Shown one piece after another: positions 18,960 through 26,838 of a DNA stretch of 64,000 nt. Positions within the stretch are counted from its first letter, which is position 1; every line of letters starts with the position of its first letter. A program made the position numbers and the translations under genes. The notes beneath the pieces are model-generated. The model saw only the letters and a list, made by a program, of their open reading frames with translations. It had not been told where the DNA came from and made no database searches. Source of the DNA: Actinomycetes bacterium (GTDB lineage Bacteria > Actinomycetota > Actinomycetes > Propionibacteriales > Propionibacteriaceae); NCBI GenBank assembly GCA_023458095.1, contig JAEXAS010000009.1, positions 62,001-126,000 on the forward strand, given 5' to 3'.

Positions 18960-18980
18960 GTGTCGTAGGTGTGTCGTAGG
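18960..18980 (+). repeat. tandem 10-bp direct repeat over probable promoter
   Basis: GTGTCGTAGG occurs twice (18960-18969 and 18971-18980), giving an 11-base period, about one helix turn. The second copy overlaps the probable -10 box of the downstream gene. It could bind a regulator. Confidence 0.5.
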
Positions 18981-18982
18981 GT
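18977..18982 (+). promoter_or_regulatory. probable -10 box, leaderless metallopeptidase mRNA
   Basis: TAGGGT ends 7 bases before the ATG at 18990, and no ribosome binding site intervenes (GTTTCGACC lies at that position). The spacing fits a transcript that begins at the start codon. Confidence 0.5.
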
Positions 18983-18989
18983 TTCGACC

Positions 18990-19568
18990 ATGAGTTCACC
19001 CCTCTCGGTGGAAGTACGTCGCAGCGCTCGTCGGCGCCGCACCTTGTCGGTCTTTCGCGAGCAGGGACAGTTGGTGGCATTGGTGCCCCAGCGGCTCACC
19101 AGCGCCCAGGAAGCGGAATTGATACCACCGTTGGTGGAGCGCTTCTTGAAGCGGGAATCGCGGACCGGTGCCCGACTGGGCGAAGCCGAACTGGGTCAGC
19201 GCGCCCGATTGCTGTATCGCCGCCACATCCAGCCACTGTCGCAGGTGCCCATGCCTCCCGCCCAGGTGCGCTGGGTCGACAATCAGACCCGGCGGTGGGG
19301 CTCGTGCACCAGCAGCACCGGGGAGATCAGGCTGTCCTCACGGCTGCGCAGCATGCCTGGCTGGGTGTTGGACTATGTGCTCCTGCATGAGGTGGCGCAT
19401 CTGCTTCAGCCGGATCATTCCGAGAGCTTTCACCACCTGCTTTCGGCCTATCCACGACTCGCCGAGGCCAAGGCATTCCTCAGCGGCTACCAGCACGCGG
19501 TTCAAGCCGGCGCCACCGGCAGCTATGACGATCTCGACGCCGACCCGACAGCGCCGGAGCAGGTCTAG
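18990..19568 (+). CDS. YgjP-type zinc metallopeptidase
   Basis: The 192-residue protein carries the zinc motif HEVAHLLQPDHSESFH, in which HExxH provides two ligands and a later histidine the third. It is preceded by WGSCTSSTGEIRLSSRLR, the signature of the YgjP/WLM/SprT-like group. Escherichia coli YgjP has been reported as a UTP pyrophosphatase and eukaryotic WLM relatives are proteases, so the substrate here is uncertain. The ATG at 18990 is chosen because the family similarity begins there and a -10 box lies 7 bases before it; an in-frame GTG at 18969 is possible. The stop overlaps the next, convergent gene by 4 bases. Confidence 0.85.
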   Translation: MSSPLSVEVRRSARRRRTLSVFREQGQLVALVPQRLTSAQEAELIPPLVERFLKRESRTGARLGEAELGQRARLLYRRHIQPLSQVPMPPAQVRWVDNQTRRWGSCTSSTGEIRLSSRLRSMPGWVLDYVLLHEVAHLLQPDHSESFHHLLSAYPRLAEAKAFLSGYQHAVQAGATGSYDDLDADPTAPEQV

Positions 19569-20914
19569 GACTGGTCGTCGCTGCCGCCTTCTTCGTCGAG
19601 AAGTTTGGCCAATTCGGCGTCCAGGGCGTCCATGGGTTCGGCGGAGCCATCGGTTCCGGCAAAGCCCAAGGGATCATCCAGAGCCGCCGCATCGGGAAGC
19701 AGGTCCGGATGGGCCCACACGGCATCGCGTCCGTCGATACCGCGTGCGGCCCGAAGCGCTGCCCACAGGTTTTCGGCATCGCGGGTGCGCCGAGGCCGCA
19801 ACTCCAAGCCGACCAAGGTGTGCAGCACCGTTTCGGAGGGTCCCGCCGTGGCGCGGCGACGCCGCAGCATCTCGGCAATCGCCGAGGCTGAAGGCATCCG
19901 TGACCCGGTCACCTGGGCCGTGACCTGATCGACCCAGCCATCGAGCAGGGCCACAAGCGTCTCCAGGCGGGCCAGAATCTCACCTTGTTCAGCGGTGCGC
20001 TGCGGCGCGAACAGCGAATCGGCGACCGCGCTGCCGGCTTTCTCCAGATCTTCCACATTGGTCACCGAGTTGAGCTGGTTTTCGATGGCGCGTTCCAGAG
20101 CCTCGGGGTCGATGGTGATCTCACGGGCGTAGTGCTCGATCAGGGCCAGCAGTTGCGGGCCCAGCCAGGCCACCGACGCGAACAGCCGCTGCCGGGCGGC
20201 CTCTCGCACCGACAAGTAGATGAGCAGGTCCTCGGCATCCACCGACAGGCCCTCAGCGAATTTGTCGATGTTGACCGGAATCAGGCTGACCCGTGGCTCG
20301 TCGCTGACCGGAAGTCCGATATCGGTGGCACTGAGCACCGAAGTGGCCACCCCGGCCAAGGTCTGGCTGATTCGGGCGGCGAACATGCTGGCCACAGCGA
20401 CCCGCATCATGGGCTCGGTGGTCTTGGTGCCGGCATCGCCCAGCATCGAGCGCAGAGCAAGGGACAATTGAGCGATCACCGGCTGAATGAGTTGCTGCCA
20501 GGTTGCGAAGGAATGCTCCACCCAGTCTTCGCGGCGCCAGGCCGCGGCGGGTGCCGACAGTGGCGCGAAGTCGATCTCTTCAGCCAGCCAGAGATCTGCC
20601 AGCGCGACCGCATCGCGCACGCGCGCCTGCTGGGCCGGGGTTGCTTCGGGGTCCGGGCCGGCATCCCGGGCCGCGCGCAGGACCAGATCGCGGGTGAATC
20701 CCCAGTTCATGCCGCTGGTGGCGTCGGTGGCTCCGAATCCGGCCATCTGGGTATTGAAGGCGGTCATCATCGACTGCAATTGCTGCATGATCTGCTCGGG
20801 ATCGATCTCGGCGCCGGGGCCGGGGGTCAGACCGAACTGGGCCAAGAGCCGACGCAGCGCCTCTTCGGCGTCGTTGGGATCGGGCTGGTCGCCTGGGAAG
20901 ATCGGATCGCTCAC
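19565..20914 (-). CDS. zincin-like protein with degenerate active site (DUF2342 family)
   Basis: This 449-residue protein resembles the actinobacterial DUF2342/Zincin_2 family, often annotated as zinc-dependent metalloprotease or F420-associated protein. Where active members have HExxH followed by an aromatic-rich strand, this one reads REAAR (residues 237-241) within VREAARQRLFASVAWLG, so both histidine ligands are lost. It is probably non-proteolytic, perhaps a binding or scaffold protein. The GTG start at 20914 follows AAGGAG; the frame runs on to 21091 but without a signal. It is transcribed divergently from the PDZ/Lon-like gene and convergently with the YgjP-type gene. Confidence 0.75.
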   Translation of the reverse strand: MSDPIFPGDQPDPNDAEEALRRLLAQFGLTPGPGAEIDPEQIMQQLQSMMTAFNTQMAGFGATDATSGMNWGFTRDLVLRAARDAGPDPEATPAQQARVRDAVALADLWLAEEIDFAPLSAPAAAWRREDWVEHSFATWQQLIQPVIAQLSLALRSMLGDAGTKTTEPMMRVAVASMFAARISQTLAGVATSVLSATDIGLPVSDEPRVSLIPVNIDKFAEGLSVDAEDLLIYLSVREAARQRLFASVAWLGPQLLALIEHYAREITIDPEALERAIENQLNSVTNVEDLEKAGSAVADSLFAPQRTAEQGEILARLETLVALLDGWVDQVTAQVTGSRMPSASAIAEMLRRRRATAGPSETVLHTLVGLELRPRRTRDAENLWAALRAARGIDGRDAVWAHPDLLPDAAALDDPLGFAGTDGSAEPMDALDAELAKLLDEEGGSDDQS

Positions 20915-20984
20915 GGCTGACTCCTTCGTTGCTCGGATTCCATTCTCCCGCATCGTCCAAGCCGAGTGGTCGGCGTTGACCGGG

Positions 20985-20990
20985 TAGGGT
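20985..20990 (+). promoter_or_regulatory. probable -10 box for the PDZ/Lon-like gene
   Basis: TAGGGT lies in the 112-base divergent gap and would start a transcript near 20997, leaving a leader of about 30 bases that contains the GGAGGTG ribosome binding site of the gene at 21027. No strong -35 is visible. Confidence 0.4.
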
Positions 20991-21026
20991 TCCCCATGCG
21001 GACCTGTCAGGACAGTGGAGGTGGGC

Positions 21027-22073
21027 ATGAGTCGGCAGACTTGGACGGCGGCGCTGTCGGCGCTGCTGTTCGTGATCCTGGCCACCATCATCGCTTTGGT
21101 ACCGGTTCCCTATGTGACCTGGTCACCGGGCAGTACCTACAACCTGCTGGGCGAGGTGAACGGGAAGCCTGCGATCTCGATCAGCGGCGCACAGACCTAC
21201 CCGTCTAGCGGCGAACTTCTCATGGCCACGATCGAAGTAACTGCCCCCGACAGCAGTCTCACCCTTCCCGAAGCGCTCATCTCTTACTGGATGCCCGCCC
21301 GTCAGGTGCTGCCGCGTGCGGCGATCTATCGACGCGGCACGACTCCCAGCGAAGTCGACAGCGAAGAGTCGACGTTGATGACCAACTCGCAGACCTCGGC
21401 CGTGGTCGCAGCCCTGCGCGCCGCCGAGATCCCGGTGACCGAATTGCCCATGGTCCAATCGGTGCAGACCTCCGGTGCTGCGGCCGGGCTGTTGGAACCC
21501 GGCGATCTGATCTCTGCGGTGGACAACGTTGCGGTGACCGACCGCGACTCGGTGCTGCGGGAGATTCAGAATCGACATGTGGGACAGAAGGTCACTTTCA
21601 CCATCACTCGCAACCAGCAGACCCAGCAGGTGACGGTGACCACCCGAGCCAATCTCAAAGCCCCCGACTACCCGTCCGTGGGCATCGAGATCACCACCGG
21701 ATACACCTACAGCCCTTTGGTGACCTATGCCGTCGATCCCGCCGTCGGGGGGTCCAGCGGCGGACTGATGTTCGCATTGACCATCTACGACAAGCTGACC
21801 CCCGGTGATCTGACCCAGGGGCGCACCATTGCTGGTACCGGAACGATGAGTGCCGACGGCAAAGTGGGGGTCATCGGCGGTGTGGCCGAAAAGCTCGCCG
21901 CGGCCTCCAAGGCCGGCGCGACGGTCTTCCTGATCCCGAAAGACAACTGCCAGAACGTCACCTCGGTGCCTGCCGGGCTACGGTTGGTCGCCGTGGACAA
22001 TCTGGACGGCGCCATCGGCGACATCAACGCTTTGAACGATCCCAGCACCGCTGCCGGAGTTCCGGGCTGCTGA
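21027..22073 (+). CDS. membrane-anchored PDZ and Lon-like serine protease
   Basis: The 348-residue product has one N-terminal transmembrane helix (about residues 10-30), then a PDZ domain (around GLLEPGDLISAVDN), then a Lon-like proteolytic domain. The Lon motif reads GGSSG with the probable nucleophile Ser243, and the general-base lysine is probably Lys289 in AEKLAAASKAG. The active site should therefore face outward. Mycobacterial Rv3194c has the same layout. The ATG at 21027 follows GGAGGTG. The next gene overlaps by one base (TGATG), so the two are co-translated. This is the one apparently intact protease next to the degenerate zincin. Confidence 0.87.
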   Translation: MSRQTWTAALSALLFVILATIIALVPVPYVTWSPGSTYNLLGEVNGKPAISISGAQTYPSSGELLMATIEVTAPDSSLTLPEALISYWMPARQVLPRAAIYRRGTTPSEVDSEESTLMTNSQTSAVVAALRAAEIPVTELPMVQSVQTSGAAAGLLEPGDLISAVDNVAVTDRDSVLREIQNRHVGQKVTFTITRNQQTQQVTVTTRANLKAPDYPSVGIEITTGYTYSPLVTYAVDPAVGGSSGGLMFALTIYDKLTPGDLTQGRTIAGTGTMSADGKVGVIGGVAEKLAAASKAGATVFLIPKDNCQNVTSVPAGLRLVAVDNLDGAIGDINALNDPSTAAGVPGC

Positions 22074-22573
22074 TGAGTGAAGCATTGGTTGCGGCCCTGC
22101 TCGAGGTCGAGCGGCATGTGGGCGCCTTGGGCTGGGATCAACCCGCGCGGCTTTTCGCGCTGGTGCGCACCCGGGATCTGATCGCAGCCGAACCTCATCT
22201 GGCCGAGGCGCTGAGTGCCGCCCAACCCGATGGATTCAGTTCGGTGGAGCAGGACGAGTTCAAAGCCGGGGCTGATCTGGCCGAGTCGCTGGCTGGGATC
22301 ATGTGGCCCGAGGCGGTTTCCGGCTGTGCCCTCAGTGTCGAACGGGCTTTCCTGCCGCCAGACGCCGAGGCCGATCTGCCTGAGGATCCCGACCGCGCCG
22401 CCGACGTGGTCGCCGCCCATCCTCGTCGACTGGATCTGCGGCTGGTGGTCGGCGTGACCAGAGACGGTCAGCGTCACGCGGTGGCCCGAGTCCGCGACGC
22501 CGAGGGCGAGTTGCTGGGCGGCCCGGAGTTGGTGCCGGCCCTGGCTGAGGCTTTGGCGCATACATTTGAATGA
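22073..22573 (+). CDS. PPA1309-family protein
   Basis: The 166-residue soluble, acidic protein matches the small actinobacterial family named after Propionibacterium acnes PPA1309. It has no signal peptide, membrane helix or recognisable catalytic motif. It starts on the last base of the preceding stop and lies 45 bases before a UPF0182 gene. This order, Lon-like protease, PPA1309 and UPF0182, suggests a shared envelope-related role, but that is inference from context. Confidence 0.7.
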   Translation: MSEALVAALLEVERHVGALGWDQPARLFALVRTRDLIAAEPHLAEALSAAQPDGFSSVEQDEFKAGADLAESLAGIMWPEAVSGCALSVERAFLPPDAEADLPEDPDRAADVVAAHPRRLDLRLVVGVTRDGQRHAVARVRDAEGELLGGPELVPALAEALAHTFE

Positions 22574-22618
22574 ACGACGTGGTTCGATCCGTGCCGAATC
22601 CGCAATGAGGAGTGTGTT

Positions 22619-25501
22619 GTGAACGCGACGACCAGTGGCAGCCGCCGCCGGGGCTTTCTGGTGCCCAGTCTGTTGGTGCTCGCCGCCATTGCGGTGATCT
22701 GGGTTATCTTCACTGAGTTGTGGACCAGCAAGCTGTGGTTCGATTCGGTGAAGTACCCGCAGGTGTTCACCACGATGCTCACCGCCCAGGTGATCCTCTT
22801 CGTGGTGTTCTTCGCGGTGATGGCCTTGATGATCGGCGCCAACATGTGGTTGGCCTTCCGGCTGCGTCCGGCCTTCACCGAGCAGGGCCGCAGCGCTCTG
22901 CTGGACCGCTACCGCGACCTGCTGGAGCGCAACTCCTGGATCGCAATCGCCGTGCCCTCGGTGTTCTTCGGCCTGATGGCCGGCGTGAGCGCCTCGAGCC
23001 ACGCCACTGAGTACCTTGCCTGGTGGAATCGCACCCCCTTCGGTGTCGCCGATCCCTATTTCGGCGCCGATGTGGGGTTCTACGTCTTCGAGTACCCGAT
23101 CTGGACCGACATCCTTTCCTTCCTGATGTCTGCCACAGTTTTCGGCCTGGTCACCGCAGCGATCATCCACTTTGCGCTGGGTGGTCTGGTCATCGGACGC
23201 CGCAGTGATCCGTCCGAGTCTCGTCCGGCGCGGATCCACCTGTCGATCCTGGGTGGAATCCTGCTGGTGCTGTACGGCGTGAACCAGTTACTGGGCCGCT
23301 ACGGCATCCTCGTCCAGGACGGCACTTTGCTCACCGGCATGCAGTACACCGATGACCACGCCCAGGTCAGCGCCAAGGTCGTGATCGCGGTCATCTCCTT
23401 CATCTGTGCCGGGCTGTTCTTCGCCAATGGGTTCCTGGCTCGCGGCACCCTTCCGACCGCTGGTGTGGTGTTGCTGGTGGTGTCGGGGATCATCGTGGGC
23501 ATGATCTACCCGGCCGTGGTGCGGTCCTTCCAGGTGCTGCCCAATGAGCCGGACAAGGAGCGGCCCTACATCCAAGCCAATATCGCCGCCACCCGGGATG
23601 CCTTCAATGTGGCCGACACCCAAGTCACCGATTACAACGCGGTGGTGCAGGTCCGCCCAGGCCAGTTGAAGTCCGATGCCGAGGCACTGCCGGGTATTCG
23701 GCTGATCGATCCGGCTGTGGTGTCGACCACCTTCGATCAGTTGCAGCAGGTGAAGGGCTACTACTCCTTCCCCTCGATACTGGACGTGGACCGATACCAG
23801 ATCGGTGGCAAAGAGACCGATGCGGTGGTCGCGGCGCGCGAGTTGGATCTGTCGAAGCTGCCCGACCGGAGCTGGAACAATGTGCACACCGTCTATACCC
23901 ACGGCTATGGGCTGGTAGCCGCCTACGGCAACCGGCGCAGTTCGGGCGGAGATCCGGTGTGGATCGATGGTGATCTGCCGCCCCAGGGCGAGTTGGGCAG
24001 CTACGAAGGGCGCATCTACTTCGGGGAGAACAGCACCAACTACGCGATCGTGGGCCGCGAACCGGGCCAGCAGGCGATCGAACTGGACACTCCCGGTGGG
24101 AGTTCAGCCGGGCAGGAGACCTACAACGTCTATGCCGGCAGCGGCGGGGTTGCCATCGGCGATCTGTTCACTCGGATGCTCTACGCGACCCATTTCATGG
24201 ATCTGAACCTGATCCTGTCCGATCGGGTGACCTCCGCGTCGAAGGTGCTCTACGACCGCACTCCGCAGGAGCGGGTCGCTCAGGTGGCTCCGTGGCTGAC
24301 GCTGGATTCCAACGTCTACCCGGCTGTGGTGAACTCCCGCCTGGTGTGGATCGTGGACGGCTACACCACCTCCAACAGCTATCCCAACAGCCAACGTCAG
24401 TCGCTGCGTGACGCGACCACCGACGCGCAGACCACCTTCGGCTCGCAGCAGGGCGATGAGTCGCTCAACTACATGCGCAACTCGGTCAAGGCTGTGGTGG
24501 ACGCCACCGACGGAACCGTCCAGTTGTACTCCTGGGACGAATCCGACCCGATCCTGGCCAGCTACGCCAAGGCTTTCCCCGGTGTGCTGCAGCCCAAGAG
24601 TGCGGTCAGCCCTGAGTTGTTGGCGCACCTGCGCTACCCGGAGGATTTGTTCAAGGTGCAGCGGCAGGTGCTGTCGCGCTACCACATGACCGATCCCAAC
24701 GCCTGGTATCAGAAGTCCGACCTGTGGCAGGTGCCCAACGATCCGACCAAGGCCACCACGACCACGAATCCGACCACCGGGCAGTCCCAGACGCAGAGCT
24801 CGAGCGGGCCGGAACCGTCGTACTACCTGTCGATCAAGTGGCCTGGCGACCAGAAGGCGGTGTTCAGCCAGACCGCGGTGTTCGTCCCTAAGGACCGCTC
24901 GAACTTGGCGTCCTATCTGTCGGTGGTTGCCGAGGCGACCAGTCCTGACTACGGCAAACTGCGGGTCCTGCGGATGTCGGGCACCCACCAGGTGGATGGT
25001 CCGGGCCAGACGTTCAACGCGATGACCTCCAACACCAAGTTCGCCGACTTGTTGCGTTCCTTCACCAACCAGGGCTCGGCGGAGGCCCGCTACGGCAATC
25101 TGCTGACGCTGCCCATGGGATCGGGACTGCTGTATGTGATGCCGATCTACACCATGCGTCAGGCCAGTACCGGCTCCTATCCGGCGTTGCGGTTCGTGGC
25201 GGTTCGGTTCGGTGAGTACGTCGGTATCGGCACCACCCTCCAAGAGGCCCTGGACGGGGTGTTCTCCGGCGATGCGGGAGCCTCCACCGGTGAGGGTGGA
25301 TCGGGTTCGACACCGCCGGCGAGTTCGGGCGGAACTACCGGTGATGGGTCGACTGCGGCGTCGGTGGAGTTGAAGAAGGCCCAAGTCGCCTTCACTGCGG
25401 CCGATACGGCGCTGCGCAACGGCAACCTGGCCGAGTACCAAAAGCAGATGGCCGCAGCGAAAGCCTCGGTGGACGCCGCACTGAAGAGCCTGGGTCGCTA
25501 G
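22619..25501 (+). CDS. UPF0182 family large membrane protein
   Basis: The 960-residue protein begins with about seven transmembrane helices in the first 320 residues, followed by a large predicted extracellular region (about 330-880). A Gly/Ser/Thr-rich linker near 880-905 precedes a C-terminal coiled segment rich in Lys and Ala (VELKKAQVAFTAADTALRNG). This is the UPF0182/COG1615 architecture, present widely in actinobacteria and of unknown function. The GTG start follows AATGAGGAG. It is the last gene of the PDZ-PPA1309-UPF0182 operon and is convergent with the M16 peptidase pair (4-base overlap of the two stops). Confidence 0.88.
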   Translation: MNATTSGSRRRGFLVPSLLVLAAIAVIWVIFTELWTSKLWFDSVKYPQVFTTMLTAQVILFVVFFAVMALMIGANMWLAFRLRPAFTEQGRSALLDRYRDLLERNSWIAIAVPSVFFGLMAGVSASSHATEYLAWWNRTPFGVADPYFGADVGFYVFEYPIWTDILSFLMSATVFGLVTAAIIHFALGGLVIGRRSDPSESRPARIHLSILGGILLVLYGVNQLLGRYGILVQDGTLLTGMQYTDDHAQVSAKVVIAVISFICAGLFFANGFLARGTLPTAGVVLLVVSGIIVGMIYPAVVRSFQVLPNEPDKERPYIQANIAATRDAFNVADTQVTDYNAVVQVRPGQLKSDAEALPGIRLIDPAVVSTTFDQLQQVKGYYSFPSILDVDRYQIGGKETDAVVAARELDLSKLPDRSWNNVHTVYTHGYGLVAAYGNRRSSGGDPVWIDGDLPPQGELGSYEGRIYFGENSTNYAIVGREPGQQAIELDTPGGSSAGQETYNVYAGSGGVAIGDLFTRMLYATHFMDLNLILSDRVTSASKVLYDRTPQERVAQVAPWLTLDSNVYPAVVNSRLVWIVDGYTTSNSYPNSQRQSLRDATTDAQTTFGSQQGDESLNYMRNSVKAVVDATDGTVQLYSWDESDPILASYAKAFPGVLQPKSAVSPELLAHLRYPEDLFKVQRQVLSRYHMTDPNAWYQKSDLWQVPNDPTKATTTTNPTTGQSQTQSSSGPEPSYYLSIKWPGDQKAVFSQTAVFVPKDRSNLASYLSVVAEATSPDYGKLRVLRMSGTHQVDGPGQTFNAMTSNTKFADLLRSFTNQGSAEARYGNLLTLPMGSGLLYVMPIYTMRQASTGSYPALRFVAVRFGEYVGIGTTLQEALDGVFSGDAGASTGEGGSGSTPPASSGGTTGDGSTAASVELKKAQVAFTAADTALRNGNLAEYQKQMAAAKASVDAALKSLGR

Positions 25502-26838
25502 AGGGAGTGCTGGGTCATAGCCCAGCCGGCCTCGGCCAGCGGGTGGGCCAGGTGGTCGGCGGCGCCGACCACGACCAGGCTGAGTTGATCGGGGTGCAGC
25601 AATCCGCTGAGGGCCGCAGTCGCTGAGGCTGCCGTCACCTGGCTGAGGGCATAGGTATTGGCGTCGATGAACTCCGCGCTGAGTCCGGCAGCGACCAGCG
25701 CAGCCAGGTGCTGGGTGACTCCCGAGGCGGTCGAGTAGCGCAGCGGTGCGCTGGCGGTGTAGTACCGCACGGCCTGAGCGACTTCGTCCTCGGTGATCGG
25801 ATTCTGACTGAGGTCAAGGATCTGCGCGGCCTGCTGGACGGCCTGGGCCACCACCTCGGTACGGAAGGACCCTTGGACCGCCAAGAGGCCGCCGGTGCGC
25901 ATGGGTTGGTTCACCAGGTGAACCCCATAAGTGAAGCCGTGCTCTTCGCGCAGAACCCGATTCAGGCGGCTCAGGAAGGCGCCGCCCAGCGCGTAGTTGG
26001 CTACCTGAAGGTCGGCCCAGCGTGGATCGGTGCGGTCGATGCCCAACCCGCCGAGTCTGATGTCGGCTTGAACGGCGCCGGGCCGATCGATGAGCCAGCG
26101 GTGCCGAGCCCGCGGCGTGATGGGGGAGTGCAGGGGATTCACCGTGCCCGGGACCTCCCACCCGCCGAAGGCCGCCTCGACCCAGGAATACACCTCGCTG
26201 GTCAGATCGCCGCTGATGATGATCGTGGCGCCCTCGGGTCGGTAGTGGGTGGCGTGGAAGGCGCGCACATCGTCGGTGGTGATCGCGGCGACCCGCTGCG
26301 CGGAGCCGCCGGCCATGCGCGAAACGCGAAAGCGCCGCGGAATGCAGGCCTTGCGGAAAGCCACCTGGACCGAGCGGGCCGAGCTGGCCAAAGTCTGGTC
26401 GATATCGGCCAAGCGAAGCTCACGGTGGCGCTCCACCTGGGCGTCGGCGAGTTCGGGCTCGGTGACGACTTCGGCCAGAAGGTTCAGCGCCTGCGCCAGT
26501 CCTGCGGTGGGGACGTCCACGAAGAGCTGGCTGGCCGAGAAGCCGACCGATCCGTCCAGGACGGCGCCGATATCTTCCAGGGCCTCGCTGAAGCTGATGC
26601 CGGGGTGCTCGATGGTGCCTTCGTCCAGGCACCGCTGAGTGATGGTGGCGACTCCTTCAATGTGGCTGGGCTCAGCGTCCAAAGGGATGTCCAAGGACAG
26701 GCACACCGAGGCGATGTGCTGACCCTCGCGGGGACAGATCAAGACTTCCAGGCCGTTGTCGAGCCACATCGTGTGGGGCATTCCGAAGCGCCACCGAGGT
26801 GGGGCCGTCACCGCCGGTCGCAGCTCACGCCGTCGCAT
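25498..26838 (-). CDS. M16-type peptidase homologue lacking the zinc motif
   Basis: The 446-residue protein has the M16B fold, with sequence typical of the second half such as YALGGAFLSRLNRVLREEHGF. Where the active subunit carries HxxEH, this one reads VATITQRCLDEG, so zinc cannot bind in the usual way. It is the non-catalytic partner expected in an M16B heterodimer. The ATG at 26838 overlaps the upstream gene by 14 bases, so the two are translationally coupled and probably produced in equal amounts. The longer frame to 27108 lies inside the partner gene and is a shadow. Confidence 0.85.
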   Translation of the reverse strand: MRRRELRPAVTAPPRWRFGMPHTMWLDNGLEVLICPREGQHIASVCLSLDIPLDAEPSHIEGVATITQRCLDEGTIEHPGISFSEALEDIGAVLDGSVGFSASQLFVDVPTAGLAQALNLLAEVVTEPELADAQVERHRELRLADIDQTLASSARSVQVAFRKACIPRRFRVSRMAGGSAQRVAAITTDDVRAFHATHYRPEGATIIISGDLTSEVYSWVEAAFGGWEVPGTVNPLHSPITPRARHRWLIDRPGAVQADIRLGGLGIDRTDPRWADLQVANYALGGAFLSRLNRVLREEHGFTYGVHLVNQPMRTGGLLAVQGSFRTEVVAQAVQQAAQILDLSQNPITEDEVAQAVRYYTASAPLRYSTASGVTQHLAALVAAGLSAEFIDANTYALSQVTAASATAALSGLLHPDQLSLVVVGAADHLAHPLAEAGWAMTQHSL

